From Sphingopyxis indica (lineage in GTDB: Bacteria > Pseudomonadota > Alphaproteobacteria > Sphingomonadales > Sphingomonadaceae): DNA of 64,000 nt. Every line of letters begins with the position of its first letter. Within the stretch, counting starts at the first letter, position 1. The DNA is taken from the NCBI RefSeq assembly GCF_900188185.1, contig NZ_FZPA01000001.1, positions 62,001 to 126,000 of the forward strand, read 5' to 3'. This document shows positions 45,924 to 55,563 of the stretch, in pieces. Under the pieces are notes generated by a model that was not told where the DNA came from, searched no databases, and saw nothing but the letters and a program-made list of their open reading frames with translations. Position numbers and translations under genes: made by a program.

Positions 45924-46002
45924 GGCGCGCAAAAGCGCTCGCAAACCGATGCAATTCGACCCGCGCAGCGCGGACAGGTGTCCGCAAGCAGGAGCCATGC
46001 CG

Positions 46003-47250
46003 ATGATGAACGGCAACATGACCCGTTATGTCCTCGCATCGATAGGGCTGGCCATCGTCGCGGGGCTGGCCTTGCGGGCGGGGCCGGGAACGGACAGCGA
46101 AGCGACAAAAAATGCCGCGACGATGCTCCACCTGCCGGCGGAAATTTTTCTCCATCTCATCAAGATGATCATCGCGCCACTCGTGTTCTCTACACTGGTC
46201 TATGGCATCGCCCATAGCGGAGACAGCTCGGGTCTTGGCCGCATCGGCTTTCGCGCTATGGCCTGGTTCCTGATCGCCAGCCTCGTATCGCTGACCATCG
46301 GCCTCATCTTGGTCAACCTGTTCGAGCCGGGCATAGGCCTCGACCTGCATACCGCGCAGTCTTCTGCGACGGTGGAGCTGCGCGAACTCGACCTGAGGGG
46401 GTTCATACTTCACATATTCCCAGCCTCGATGACCGAAGCGATGGCCGAGAATGAAATCCTGCAGATCGTCGTCTTCTCGCTCTTCGTGGGCTTTGGCCTG
46501 TGCGCCATCGGCGACCGGGGCAAGCCGCTGGTGGTGGTGGTGGAATCGTTGGTCGCGCTGATGCTGAAGGTAACGGAATATGTCATGGCGGTGGCTCCGC
46601 TCGCAGTCTTCAGCGCGCTGTCGTCGGCGATGCTCGAGCACGGCGTCGGTATCCTCGGTGCTTTCGCAAAGCTCATTGGCGAATATTACATGGCGCTGGC
46701 CATGCTCTGGTTGGTGCTGCTGGGCGCGGGCGTGCGATTCCTGGGCCGCGATCTGCCGCGGCTCGTCAAATATCTGCGCGAACCGTTGATGATCGCTTTC
46801 TCTACCGCATCTTCCGAAGCCGCGCTGCCCAAGCTGATGGAACGGCTCGATGGCTTCGGCGTGCCGCGCCGGGTTTACAGCTTCGTCCTGCCGCTTGGCT
46901 ACAGCTTCAATCTCGACGGCTCGATGATGTCAGCAACCTTCACCACGATTTTCATCTGCCAGGCATATGGAATCCATGTGCCGCTGGGGATGCAGATCAC
47001 CATGCTGCTGATGCTCATGGTCACGAGCAAGGGCATGGCCGCAGTGCCCAGGGCCAGTCTCGTCGTCGTCGCGGCGACGCTCGCCCAGTTCGGGCTGCCA
47101 GTCGAAGGCGTGGCCCTTGTACTCGCCATCGACCAGTTCATGGACATGGGGCGCACCGCAACCAACGTGCTGGGCAACGGCATAGCGACGACTGTGGTCG
47201 GTCGATATGACCAGCAATCCGTTTCGCCGGAGCGTCCAGCAATGACATGA
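46003..47250 (+). CDS. Dicarboxylate/amino acid:cation symporter (DAACS), second copy
   Basis: A 415-residue GltP/DctA-type transporter. The first re-entrant loop is AFSTASSEAALPKLM, and helix 7 has PLGYSFNLDGSMMSATFTTIF, close to the standard NMDGT region; helix 8 has ATNVLGNGIATTVV. It is typical of glutamate, aspartate or C4-dicarboxylate carriers. The start is probably ATG 46003, with CAGGAG 8 bases upstream; ATG 45997 is also in frame. It diverges from the first copy, so the two probably have different substrates. It converges on the NTF2-like gene, 13 bases away. Confidence 0.92.
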   Translation: MMNGNMTRYVLASIGLAIVAGLALRAGPGTDSEATKNAATMLHLPAEIFLHLIKMIIAPLVFSTLVYGIAHSGDSSGLGRIGFRAMAWFLIASLVSLTIGLILVNLFEPGIGLDLHTAQSSATVELRELDLRGFILHIFPASMTEAMAENEILQIVVFSLFVGFGLCAIGDRGKPLVVVVESLVALMLKVTEYVMAVAPLAVFSALSSAMLEHGVGILGAFAKLIGEYYMALAMLWLVLLGAGVRFLGRDLPRLVKYLREPLMIAFSTASSEAALPKLMERLDGFGVPRRVYSFVLPLGYSFNLDGSMMSATFTTIFICQAYGIHVPLGMQITMLLMLMVTSKGMAAVPRASLVVVAATLAQFGLPVEGVALVLAIDQFMDMGRTATNVLGNGIATTVVGRYDQQSVSPERPAMT

Positions 47251-47263
47251 CCGAGCGCGGACG

Positions 47264-47761
47264 CTAGCCACGGGAGAATATTACCGATATGATTCTCCAA
47301 CCCTTCTCGCTGCGCACGACATGCCAGGATTCCTTGCCGACCGTGATCGGCTTGCCATTCACGCGATACGAAAAATCGAATGTGATGGACGCGATGTCAT
47401 TATCGTTCTGAATCTGGATATTCTCGAATGTCTCTTCGTGCCGATTGCTGCTGCCAACGATGTTCTCGATGAACCATCGCGGCCCATTGGCGGGATCGCT
47501 GGCAACTTTCGTTCGGCTCTTTCCAGGCGAATGTGACTGGGCCAATCGTGCATCGCTGTCCACGGGTTGCCATATAATTGGGGTATCCGCGAACAGCGCG
47601 AGAAATGCCGCTTTGTCCTTGCGAAGTATCGCAGTGCGGAATGTCTCGATCAATATGTTGAGATCATGCTTCGCCTGCGCATCCGTATAGGCAGGTCGCG
47701 GGGCGGAAATCGGGTCGGCTGCCATCGACAGCAGCGAGGCGACAAGCGCAAAGCCAATCAT
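47264..47761 (-). CDS. NTF2-like (DUF4440/SnoaL-type) exported protein
   Basis: 165 residues, with a short hydrophobic N-terminus (about 1-15) that may be a signal peptide. The rest has the cone-shaped NTF2 pattern: LIETFRTAILRKDKAAFLALFADTPIIW at the start and KESWHVVRSEKGWRIISVIFSR at the end. Such domains bind small molecules or act as enzyme-like pockets; a function cannot be given. It lies 59 bases after the serine hydrolase gene on the same strand and is probably co-transcribed. Confidence 0.75.
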   Translation of the reverse strand: MIGFALVASLLSMAADPISAPRPAYTDAQAKHDLNILIETFRTAILRKDKAAFLALFADTPIIWQPVDSDARLAQSHSPGKSRTKVASDPANGPRWFIENIVGSSNRHEETFENIQIQNDNDIASITFDFSYRVNGKPITVGKESWHVVRSEKGWRIISVIFSRG

Positions 47762-47820
47762 CGGTAAACTCCATTTTTAAGCTATTCCTTGCCATCCGGG
47801 CAAGCGGCCCCGATTTTCCG

Positions 47821-49257
47821 TCAATCGCTCCGGAGCCGCACCGTCAAAAGCCGCGAAGGCCCCAGAACCGCTACGAGGCTCCCATCGGCCTGGCGCCTGA
47901 AATGATAGGTCCCGGTGGAGGTCACCAACGCAGCGCGATCAAAGCGGGCATCAGCCGTCAGCGCGATTACCGTGAAATGTTCGATGTCCGCTTGCGGGAA
48001 AGCGTTGAACCAGGTGCCCGCTGCATTGGCGGCATCCAGCTCTCCTCGGCAGATGCCATCGATGACCCGGAAGCGGGCGTAGCCTGAAACCGCCTCGCCA
48101 GCGAATTGCCCGTCATAGCGCGTCGTTCCGGTTGGACAGGGCGCGCTTTCGCTTACGGCTTCCATGTGGAAAGGCATCGCAAGCATCGCAGCCGTTTCCT
48201 TGATGTCCGAAACCCAGACGGCATTGGACAACAGGCTGACGCTTTCCCCGCGGTCGGGGTACAGGAGGAGCGCGCTGCGAGCACCGATCGCGACGCCGGC
48301 ATGATGGACGATGCGTTCCCCGTTGCTGTCGGAGCCGATGCGCCAGCCGAAACCGATCAGATCGTCGCGGTCCGCCACGGCAGACCCGTCGATCAGCCGC
48401 GTCGGCGTCCACATTGCAGCGCGGGCGCGCGCCGACAGGAATTGCGTATCGAGCACGCGCGCGCCGAACCGCGCGACATCGGGGGCCGACCCCCGAAAAC
48501 CGGCGCCGCCCCACGAGTAGCTATAGTCATGCGCGGCTGCTTTTGCAGGCACGCCGTCGACGAATTCATAAGCGATGCTGTCGTTTGCGCGATCCGGATG
48601 GATGTCGGGCCGGATGTCCAGTCCGTTGGTGACATCGCGCGCGACAAACTGAAGAAAGGGGACACCTGCGCGTGCTTCGATTGCGGCACTTAATAGGGTG
48701 TAGCCATAGGAGCTGTAATTATAGCCGGTCCCCGGAGCGAAAAGCAGGTCGCGATCGGCGAATGTTGCGACCGCGTCCTGCACCGAGGCGAAACGCCGCC
48801 CGCCGCGATTATCATCGATCGATTGATAGTGCGGAATGCCCGAAGTGTGTGCCGCCAGCTGGCGCGCGCTGACCGGACTCCATGACAAATGAAGCTGCGG
48901 CGCATAGAGCTGCACCGGCGCGTCGAGATCGAGCGCGCCGCGGTCGAAGAGGCGCATCGCCGCGGTCGCCGTGACGAGCTTGGACACGCTTGCGAGACGG
49001 AAGCTCGTCGCCGGTTCGACGGGGAGCCGCTTTTCGCGGTCGCGGTATCCCGCCGTGCCGGTCCACAGCACATGCCCGTCGCGAACGACTGCGGCAGACA
49101 TGCCCGGAACGCCACTCGCCTGCCACTGCGCGTCCAGTATCGCATCGGCAACACGGCGGGCGCCCGCCAGGCGGTCTTCGGCGGCATAGGTGGACGTTGC
49201 ATTGCATCCTATCGACGCAGCGGCAATAACGGACGCCAGAGAGAAAATGGACTTCAT
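47821..49257 (-). CDS. Serine hydrolase of the beta-lactamase/esterase (class C-like) family
   Basis: 478 residues with a signal peptide (about 1-25); Cys18 in SIGC hints at a lipoprotein but the lipobox is weak. The SxxK motif is S90-V-S-K93 in FRLASVSKLVTATAA; the second motif region YNYSSYGYTLLSAAIEA has YSS where YxN is usual; HAG (HHAGVAIGARS) stands for the KTG. These enzymes include D-aminopeptidases, esterases and PBP-like proteins. A C-terminal domain follows after about residue 370. It is divergent from a membrane regulator gene 99 bases away, which may control it. Confidence 0.88.
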   Translation of the reverse strand: MKSIFSLASVIAAASIGCNATSTYAAEDRLAGARRVADAILDAQWQASGVPGMSAAVVRDGHVLWTGTAGYRDREKRLPVEPATSFRLASVSKLVTATAAMRLFDRGALDLDAPVQLYAPQLHLSWSPVSARQLAAHTSGIPHYQSIDDNRGGRRFASVQDAVATFADRDLLFAPGTGYNYSSYGYTLLSAAIEARAGVPFLQFVARDVTNGLDIRPDIHPDRANDSIAYEFVDGVPAKAAAHDYSYSWGGAGFRGSAPDVARFGARVLDTQFLSARARAAMWTPTRLIDGSAVADRDDLIGFGWRIGSDSNGERIVHHAGVAIGARSALLLYPDRGESVSLLSNAVWVSDIKETAAMLAMPFHMEAVSESAPCPTGTTRYDGQFAGEAVSGYARFRVIDGICRGELDAANAAGTWFNAFPQADIEHFTVIALTADARFDRAALVTSTGTYHFRRQADGSLVAVLGPSRLLTVRLRSD

Positions 49258-49356
49258 CGGACCTCGCAGCGGTGGGACGGATTCACATGACCCGGCCGCT
49301 CCAATTGATGGGCCGGCAACCGTTGCAGCAAGAAAAGAAAGGTGAATTTTGGTGAA

Positions 49357-50562
49357 ATGACCCCGGCGCCTGCCTCAAAGGAACATGTCGACCTTCGCAT
49401 CTGTCGCCGCAGGCGCGTGGTAGCCGCAGGCGATCGCGAAACCCGGCTTCCCGATCTTTCCTTTCGGCTGCTCTTGCTGCTGACGGAACGCGCACCCGAA
49501 CATGTCGCCTACGCCGAAATCGAACAGGTGGTGTGGGGGGCGGCGGTCACGCGCGATACGATGAAGCAGCGTGTCAAGCTTCTGCGCGACAGCCTGACCT
49601 CGATCGGCGCGCCCGACCGCGCGATCGAGTCCGTGCGTAATGCGGGCTATCGAACGGAGCTTCGCATCGGCATTTTGGGTCCTGAGGCATCGCGTCGTTC
49701 ACCGTGGCGCCTGACCGCAGGGCTTGCGCTGGTCGCGACCATCGTTGCCGCGTCGATTTTCTGGGGCCGCTTTCCGGCCGGCTCGACACCGGTCACGATC
49801 GCGGTCGAAAGCGGCGGCGTGACGCCCGGCATCGACGGCACGGACTGGAGCGGCGCCCGCGCCGCCCTCGTTCGCGACCTGTCGAAAATCGAAGGCGTGC
49901 GCGTCCTTGATCGACCGGCCCTCTCGGGTTCGGACGCGCAAGCGAACCTTCGGGCGACGCTTGCGCTCGTCCCCACCAGCACTGGATTTCGTCTGTCGGT
50001 CCAGCTTGTCGATGATCAATCGCGCGCAGTTCTCTATGCGGAGAATTATGAATATCGTCCCGGCGATTACGAGCGAGCGCTCCGGCATTTCGTAAACAAT
50101 GCCTATCCCGGCATTGCCGCACTGTCGCCGGAGTTGGGGAAAGCCGGTTTTGGTCAGCAGGATGTCGCCGTTCGTTCTTCCTATCTTCGGGCGCTGGCAC
50201 TCTGGCGCACCGGCGAACTACGGAGCCTGAATGCGGCGCGACGGTTGCTTGAGACAATGACGACGACCCGGCCCGGTTTTCTGCCCGCCGCGTCGCTTCT
50301 TGCCCGAGTGAAGGCCGATCTCGTCCTCCGGCACGGGGCGGATACACAGCTCGCGCGAGAGGCTGCGCTAGTGGCCGATCGCCTCGTCGAGGCTTATCCC
50401 GGGATAGGTGATTTTCGGTTTACGCTTGCACGCGCCAAGATGGCTTTGGGTCAACGCCGCGAGGCCTTGAATGATATGCGAATTGCGCAGCAAACCATGC
50501 CTTTCGTTGCGCGCGACGTGCAAGCGCTCGAACGGGAATTATTGTCCAAGTCTGATCCGTAG
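49357..50562 (+). CDS. CadC/ToxR-like membrane transcription regulator
   Basis: About 401 residues. An N-terminal winged helix (residues 15-105: LSFRLLLLLTERAPEHVAYAEIEQVVW and MKQRVKLLRDSLTSIGAPDRAIESVRNAGYR) is of the OmpR type without a receiver domain. One membrane helix follows (WRLTAGLALVATIVAASIFWG, about 127-147), then a periplasmic part of about 250 residues with TPR-like helices. It should sense something in the periplasm and act on DNA from the membrane. The start may be ATG 49357 or GTG 49342. It is divergent from the serine hydrolase gene, its likely target. Confidence 0.82.
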   Translation: MTPAPASKEHVDLRICRRRRVVAAGDRETRLPDLSFRLLLLLTERAPEHVAYAEIEQVVWGAAVTRDTMKQRVKLLRDSLTSIGAPDRAIESVRNAGYRTELRIGILGPEASRRSPWRLTAGLALVATIVAASIFWGRFPAGSTPVTIAVESGGVTPGIDGTDWSGARAALVRDLSKIEGVRVLDRPALSGSDAQANLRATLALVPTSTGFRLSVQLVDDQSRAVLYAENYEYRPGDYERALRHFVNNAYPGIAALSPELGKAGFGQQDVAVRSSYLRALALWRTGELRSLNAARRLLETMTTTRPGFLPAASLLARVKADLVLRHGADTQLAREAALVADRLVEAYPGIGDFRFTLARAKMALGQRREALNDMRIAQQTMPFVARDVQALERELLSKSDP

Positions 50563-50641
50563 CGCCTGCTGGGGCAGCGATGCCGCAGGGATCTGCGACC
50601 GGAGCCGGCACCATTTTCAATACCGGCCGGCCCCGCGCGCC

Positions 50642-52036
50642 TCAGTAGATCCCCGACATCCCCGGAGCCTCTGCGCTCGGCGTCTTCTGCGTCGGCTGGC
50701 GCGCTGCGGTCGTCGTCGTCGGCACGACCGGCGGCGGCGTGGGCGAGATGAGCACCGCGGTCGGGCGGCCCCTTTCGGCAAAGCTCGCGACGACCGGCGC
50801 ATCGCGGCCGTATAGGTCGGCGAGTTTCTTCACGCCGCCCTTGTCGTCGGGAACCATGGTCCAATAGGCGACATAGACCGGGAAGGGCTGTTCGAATTCG
50901 AAGCGGGTGGTCTTGCCGCTCGCGACGACTTCGCCAAACTCTTCCGGGGTCGCGCCCGCGAACATTACCGCCATCAGGCCGGAGAAATGGAGCGCCTTTT
51001 CGGTGCGGATGCAGCCGTGGCTGAAGGCGCGCTTCTCGGCATTGAACGCGCCCTTCGACGGCGTGTCGTGCAGATAGATGGCGTGCGGGTTGAGCATTTC
51101 GAGCTTCATCACGCCGAGCGCGTTGCCGGGACCGGGCTGCTGAACGACCGACAGCGTCTTGCCGCTGCCGGTCCACGTATAGCCCTGGCGCCGCGCCGAG
51201 GCGGGATTATGCGCGATCGTCGCGCCGATGCCCTCGGCGATGATGCTGCGCGGCAGGGTCCAGGTCGGGTTGAGGATCACGCCGGTCGCCATGGGGTTGA
51301 GCTGCGGCGTCGGGGTCGAGGGCTTGCCGACGACCGCCTTGTGCGTCGCGATGACCGTGCCGTTCCGCACGACGCGGGTCAGATATTCGGGAACGTTGGT
51401 GACGACATAGCCGTCGCCGAGGTCGCGCGGCATCCAGCGCCAGCGCTCCATGTTGACGCGAATGATATTCTCGTCCGCAGGCGTTTTCGCGGTGGCGAGC
51501 GCCGCCTTGAGCAGCGCGAAATTCGGATGGACCGGGTCGAGGCCGGCGAGCGTCATCGCGACGTCGTTCGCGGTCAGCGCATAATCGAGCAACGGGATCA
51601 GCGGCGTGCTGTCGGAATCGGTGTCGTCCATGAACCATTGCTTGCGCGCCGCATTGGGCGTGCGTCCGTCGCGCAGATGCGTCGCGAGCAGCAGGAAGGC
51701 GTCGGTCGCCACCTTGTCGAGTTCGACCTGATTGCCGCTCGCGATCGCCGCCTGCAGGCCTTGGGGGTTGTAGTCCTGCGGGAAAAGGCCTTCCTCGCCG
51801 ACATGCTGAATGAAGGTCAGCAGCGCGCGGGCATTATCCTCGCTCCAGCTCGGCAGATTGGCTTCGGCCAGCGTTTCGACGACCGGCGCATCGTCGGCGA
51901 CCTTGTCGGGCTGGAGGACGACCGAATCCTCTTTGACGTCCGTAGGCGCGGTCTGCGCAAATGAGGGGGCGCCCGCAAGCGCGAGCGGAAGGAGGAGCGC
52001 CGCTGCGGGCGCGAAACGGGGGGAGATTAGGGCCAT
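50642..52036 (-). CDS. L,D-transpeptidase (YkuD domain)
   Basis: A 464-residue exported enzyme that makes 3-3 cross-links in peptidoglycan or attaches proteins to it. It has a signal peptide (about 1-27, ending SFAQ), a peptidoglycan-binding-like N-terminal region, and a YkuD domain at about 210-370 with YLHDTPSKG and SHGCIR (nucleophile Cys342). The C-terminal 80 residues are Pro/Thr-rich. The layout (long N-terminal part, YkuD near the C-terminal third) is that of the YcbB/LdtD group. The ATG at 52036 is chosen for the signal peptide. Confidence 0.93.
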   Translation of the reverse strand: MALISPRFAPAAALLLPLALAGAPSFAQTAPTDVKEDSVVLQPDKVADDAPVVETLAEANLPSWSEDNARALLTFIQHVGEEGLFPQDYNPQGLQAAIASGNQVELDKVATDAFLLLATHLRDGRTPNAARKQWFMDDTDSDSTPLIPLLDYALTANDVAMTLAGLDPVHPNFALLKAALATAKTPADENIIRVNMERWRWMPRDLGDGYVVTNVPEYLTRVVRNGTVIATHKAVVGKPSTPTPQLNPMATGVILNPTWTLPRSIIAEGIGATIAHNPASARRQGYTWTGSGKTLSVVQQPGPGNALGVMKLEMLNPHAIYLHDTPSKGAFNAEKRAFSHGCIRTEKALHFSGLMAVMFAGATPEEFGEVVASGKTTRFEFEQPFPVYVAYWTMVPDDKGGVKKLADLYGRDAPVVASFAERGRPTAVLISPTPPPVVPTTTTAARQPTQKTPSAEAPGMSGIY

Positions 52037-52107
52037 GATCTTGCCATAGCCGAGTTCCGAGGGGTTTGGAAGGCGGCGGAAAGCCGCCGAAGCGTTAGGA
52101 AAGCCGC

Positions 52108-53469
52108 CTATTCCTTTGCTTCGGCGTCCTGCTTTGCGAGCCATTCCTCGAGCCATTTGATCGTGTAGTTGCCGTCGATCACGTCGGGATCGGCGAGCAA
52201 GGCCTGGTGGAGCGGGATGTTGGTCTTGACGCCCCCGACGACCATTTCCTCTAGCGCACGGCGCATGCGCATCATGCAGCTTTCGCGCGTGCGGCCATAG
52301 ACGATCAGCTTGCCGATCATGCTGTCGTAATAGGGCGGGATCGAATAGCCCGCGTAAAGTCCGCTATCGACGCGGACGTGCATACCGCCCGCGGGGTGAT
52401 AGGCGGTGACCTTGCCGGGCGAAGGCATGAAGCTGCGCGGGTCTTCGGCATTGATCCGGCATTCGATGGCGTGGCCGCGGAATTCGAGGTCTTCCTGCGC
52501 GACCGACAGCCCGCGCCCATCGGCGATGCGGATCTGTTCGCGCACGAGGTCGAAGCCGGTGATCATCTCGGTCACCGGATGCTCGACCTGGATGCGGGTG
52601 TTCATCTCGATGAAGAAGAATTCGCCATTTTCCCAAAGAAATTCGATCGTCCCCGCACCGCGATAGCCCATCTTCGCCATCGCGTCGGCGCAGATGCCGC
52701 CCATGCGCGCGCGCTCCTCGGCCGAGATGACGGGCGAGGGGGCTTCCTCGAGCACCTTCTGGTGGCGGCGCTGCAGCGAGCAGTCGCGCTCGCCGAGGTG
52801 GATGGCGTTGCCGTTGCCGTCGCCGAACACCTGAAATTCGATATGGCGCGGGTTGCCGAGATATTTCTCCATATAGACGGTCGAATCGCCGAAAGCCGCG
52901 GCCGCTTCGCTCGCCGCCTGACCCATCAGGCTTTCGAGGCTCGCCGCGTCGGGCACGACCTTCATGCCGCGGCCGCCGCCGCCCGACGCCGCCTTGATGA
53001 GCACCGGATAGCCGATCTCTTCGGCAAGTCTTTTCGTCTCCGCGCCAAAGGTGACCGCGCCCGGCGAGCCCGGAACCACGGGCAGGCCGAGTTCGACCGC
53101 GGTGCGCTTTGCCTCGACCTTGTCGCCCATGGTACGGATATGCTCGGGCTTGGGGCCGACGAAAACGATGTCGTGCGCCTCGATGATTTCGGCGAAGCGC
53201 GCATTTTCCGAAAGGAAACCATAGCCGGGATGGATCGCGTCGGCGCCCGTGACTTCGGCGGCCGAAATGATCGCGGGGATGTTGAGATAGCTGTCCTTCG
53301 CCGCCGGCGGGCCGATGCACACGGCCTCGTCGGCAAGGCGGACGTGCATCGCGTCGGCGTCGGCGGTCGAGTGGACCGCAACCGTCTTGATGCCCATTTC
53401 ATGCGCCGCGCGATGGATGCGCAACGCGATCTCGCCGCGGTTGGCGATCAGCAGTTTCTCGATGCTCAT
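52108..53469 (-). CDS. accC: Biotin carboxylase subunit of acetyl-CoA carboxylase
   Basis: A 453-residue enzyme that carboxylates biotin on AccB with ATP and bicarbonate, the first step of fatty acid synthesis. [28 protein letters not shown], the Gly-rich ATP loop [34 protein letters not shown] and the C-terminal EEWLAKQ are typical. The length is normal. It follows accB by 11 bases in the aroQ-accB-accC order common in alphaproteobacteria. Confidence 0.97.
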   Translation of the reverse strand: MSIEKLLIANRGEIALRIHRAAHEMGIKTVAVHSTADADAMHVRLADEAVCIGPPAAKDSYLNIPAIISAAEVTGADAIHPGYGFLSENARFAEIIEAHDIVFVGPKPEHIRTMGDKVEAKRTAVELGLPVVPGSPGAVTFGAETKRLAEEIGYPVLIKAASGGGGRGMKVVPDAASLESLMGQAASEAAAAFGDSTVYMEKYLGNPRHIEFQVFGDGNGNAIHLGERDCSLQRRHQKVLEEAPSPVISAEERARMGGICADAMAKMGYRGAGTIEFLWENGEFFFIEMNTRIQVEHPVTEMITGFDLVREQIRIADGRGLSVAQEDLEFRGHAIECRINAEDPRSFMPSPGKVTAYHPAGGMHVRVDSGLYAGYSIPPYYDSMIGKLIVYGRTRESCMMRMRRALEEMVVGGVKTNIPLHQALLADPDVIDGNYTIKWLEEWLAKQDAEAKE

Positions 53470-53480
53470 CGGGTTTGCCC

Positions 53481-53966
53481 TCAGTCGATGGTGAACAGCG
53501 GCTGGTCATATTCGACCGGCTGGCTGTTTTCGACGTGCAGGGCCTTGAGCGTGCCCGATTTGGGCGCGGTGATCGGGTTCATCACCTTCATCGCCTCGAT
53601 GATCAGGATCGTGTCGCCTTCCTTCACCGCGGCGCCGGCGCTCGCGAAATTGGGCGCGCCGGGTTCGGGGGCGAGATAGACGGTGCCGACCATCGGCGAC
53701 TTGACGGCATCGGGAAAGGCCTCGGCCGCGGGCGCCGCTGCGGCGGGGGCAGCAGGAGCAGCAGCGGCGGGCGGCGCGGCGGCCGGAAGCGCCGGGGCGA
53801 CCGCGATCGGCGCGGGCGCAGCGGCGGTCAGCGCCCGCGCGACGCGCACCTTGCGCTCGCCGTCCTCGACCTCGATTTCGGAGAGCCCGGTATCGTCGAG
53901 CAGTTCCGCAAGCGCGCGGACGAAGGCCGGATCGATGTTGATACCCTGCTCTTTATGGTCACCCAT
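53481..53966 (-). CDS. accB: Biotin carboxyl carrier protein of acetyl-CoA carboxylase
   Basis: 161 residues. The biotinylated lysine is Lys127 in IIEAMKVMN, in a C-terminal biotinyl domain (about 88-161). A flexible Ala/Pro linker (about residues 45-83) joins it to the N-terminal dimerisation part ([26 protein letters not shown]). AccB carries CO2 from AccC to the carboxyltransferase. It overlaps nothing; aroQ lies 66 bases upstream on the same strand. Confidence 0.97.
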   Translation of the reverse strand: MGDHKEQGINIDPAFVRALAELLDDTGLSEIEVEDGERKVRVARALTAAAPAPIAVAPALPAAAPPAAAAPAAPAAAAPAAEAFPDAVKSPMVGTVYLAPEPGAPNFASAGAAVKEGDTILIIEAMKVMNPITAPKSGTLKALHVENSQPVEYDQPLFTID

Positions 53967-54032
53967 GTGATAATTCCTGCTGTTGCGGCGCCTTGGTGGC
54001 GCTCGACCCCTGTTTTCGATCGCGCCCTCTTG

Positions 54033-54473
54033 TCAGAGTCGCGCGGCGGCGTCCAGCGCCAGCATATAGCTGCCCGCGCCATGCCCCGCAAAATGTGCCG
54101 CCGCCGCCATACCGACATAGCTGACATGCCGAAAGGGTTCGCGTGTCATCGGGTCCGAAAGATGCACCTCGATCACCGGCACCTTGATCGACTTGATCGC
54201 GTCGTGAAGCGCGATCGACGTGTGCGTATAGCCGCCGGCATTGAGCAGCACCGCCTTCGCGCCCGCGAAATGCGCTTCGTGCAGCCAGTCGATCAGCACG
54301 CCCTCGTGGTTCGACTGGCGGCAGTCGACGCGGAGGCCGAGGCCGGCCGCCTTTTCCGCGAGGCGCGCATGAATCTCGTCCAGCGTATCGTGGCCGTAGA
54401 TCTCCGGCTCGCGGGTGCCGAGGAGATTGAGGTTGGGGCCGGAGAGGACGAAGACGACGGGAAGTTCGGGCAA
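54033..54473 (-). CDS. aroQ: 3-dehydroquinate dehydratase, type II
   Basis: A 146-residue dodecameric enzyme of the shikimate pathway that dehydrates 3-dehydroquinate. [18 protein letters not shown] carries the catalytic Tyr26; [29 protein letters not shown] and [20 protein letters not shown] are family motifs. It starts back to back with thiS, 78 bases away, so a shared divergent promoter region is likely. Confidence 0.97.
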   Translation of the reverse strand: MPELPVVFVLSGPNLNLLGTREPEIYGHDTLDEIHARLAEKAAGLGLRVDCRQSNHEGVLIDWLHEAHFAGAKAVLLNAGGYTHTSIALHDAIKSIKVPVIEVHLSDPMTREPFRHVSYVGMAAAAHFAGHGAGSYMLALDAAARL

Positions 54474-54551
54474 TGTCCGGGCTTTCGGTTGCTAGGTGGC
54501 GCACTCCCCCTATATGGGCTGCTCGGCAAAAGGCAAAGAAGGGCGCAGGCG

Positions 54552-54755
54552 GTGATCGCGATCATCCTCAACGGCGAACCGAGACAGGTGCGCGAAGGCA
54601 GCATCGCCGACCTCGTCGCGTCGCTCGGGCTCGACGTGAAGAAGGTCGCGGTCGAGTGCAACCGCGCGATCGTGCCGCGCTCGACACTGGCCGACGTCGC
54701 GCTCGCCGAGGGCGACGCGCTCGAGATCGTTCATTTCGTAGGAGGCGGTTGTTGA
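54552..54755 (+). CDS. thiS: Sulfur carrier protein ThiS
   Basis: A 67-residue ubiquitin-like protein that carries sulfur as a C-terminal thiocarboxylate for thiazole synthesis. [18 protein letters not shown] and the end IVHFVGGGC fit ThiS. Mature ThiS ends in GG; here a Cys follows GGG, so trimming may be needed, or the protein may differ. I use GTG 54552, with GAAGGGCG upstream. It overlaps thiG by 4 bases. Sulfur transfer partners ThiF and the thiazole acceptor ThiO/ThiH are not in the window. Confidence 0.85.
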   Translation: MIAIILNGEPRQVREGSIADLVASLGLDVKKVAVECNRAIVPRSTLADVALAEGDALEIVHFVGGGC

Positions 54756-55522
54756 CCGACCAATGGAGCGTTGCCGGGCGGAGTTTCACGTCGCGGCTGA
54801 TCGTAGGCACCGGCAAATATAAGGATTTCGAGCAGAATGCGGCGGCGGTCGCGGCGTCGGGCGCGGAGATTGTCACGGTCGCGGTGCGCCGCGTCAATGT
54901 GTCGGACCCGGGTGCGCCGATGCTGACCGATTATATTGATCCCAGGAAGGTCACCTACCTGCCCAACACCGCCGGCTGCTTCAACGCCGACGATGCGATC
55001 CGCACGCTGCGGCTGGCGCGCGAAGCGGGGGGCTGGGACCTGGTGAAGCTCGAAGTGCTCGGCGAGGCGAAGACGCTCTACCCGAATATGCGCGAGACGC
55101 TGACCGCGACCGAGACGCTCGCCAAGGAGGGCTTCCTGCCGATGGTCTATTGCGTCGACGACCCGATCGCCGCGAAGCAGCTCGAGGATGCGGGGGCGGT
55201 GGCGATCATGCCGCTGGGCGCGCCGATCGGATCGGGGCTCGGCATCCAGAACCGCGTGACGATCCGCCTGATCGTCGAGGGCGCTTCGGTTCCCGTTCTC
55301 GTCGATGCGGGGGTCGGCACGGCGAGCGACGCGGCGGTGGCGATGGAACTCGGCTGCGACGGCGTGCTGATGAATACCGCGATCGCCGAGGCGAAAGACC
55401 CCGTCCGCATGGCGCGGGCGATGAAGCAGGCGGTTGAGGCCGGACGCGACGCCTATCTCGCGGGGCGTATGGGCCAGCGGCGCTATGCCGATCCGTCGAG
55501 CCCGCTGGCAGGACTTATCTGA
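54752..55522 (+). CDS. thiG: Thiazole synthase ThiG
   Basis: A 256-residue TIM-barrel enzyme that builds the thiazole phosphate of thiamine from DXP, ThiS-thiocarboxylate and dehydroglycine. [31 protein letters not shown], the Schiff-base lysine in LVKLEVLGE and [11 protein letters not shown] are typical. The start is TTG 54752, overlapping the thiS stop, with GGAGG six bases upstream; no ATG fits. DXP is also the substrate of the dxr product near the left end. No thiamine riboswitch was noticed before thiS. Confidence 0.93.
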   Translation: MTDQWSVAGRSFTSRLIVGTGKYKDFEQNAAAVAASGAEIVTVAVRRVNVSDPGAPMLTDYIDPRKVTYLPNTAGCFNADDAIRTLRLAREAGGWDLVKLEVLGEAKTLYPNMRETLTATETLAKEGFLPMVYCVDDPIAAKQLEDAGAVAIMPLGAPIGSGLGIQNRVTIRLIVEGASVPVLVDAGVGTASDAAVAMELGCDGVLMNTAIAEAKDPVRMARAMKQAVEAGRDAYLAGRMGQRRYADPSSPLAGLI

Positions 55523-55563
55523 CAAAAGGCCCAAGGAATATGGCGTCAAGCCGTTGCAGCGAA

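Noticed and set aside
53475..54551. Plus-strand frame upstream of thiS over accB and aroQ
   Set aside because: It is antisense to accB and aroQ; only the last 67 codons (thiS) match a family.
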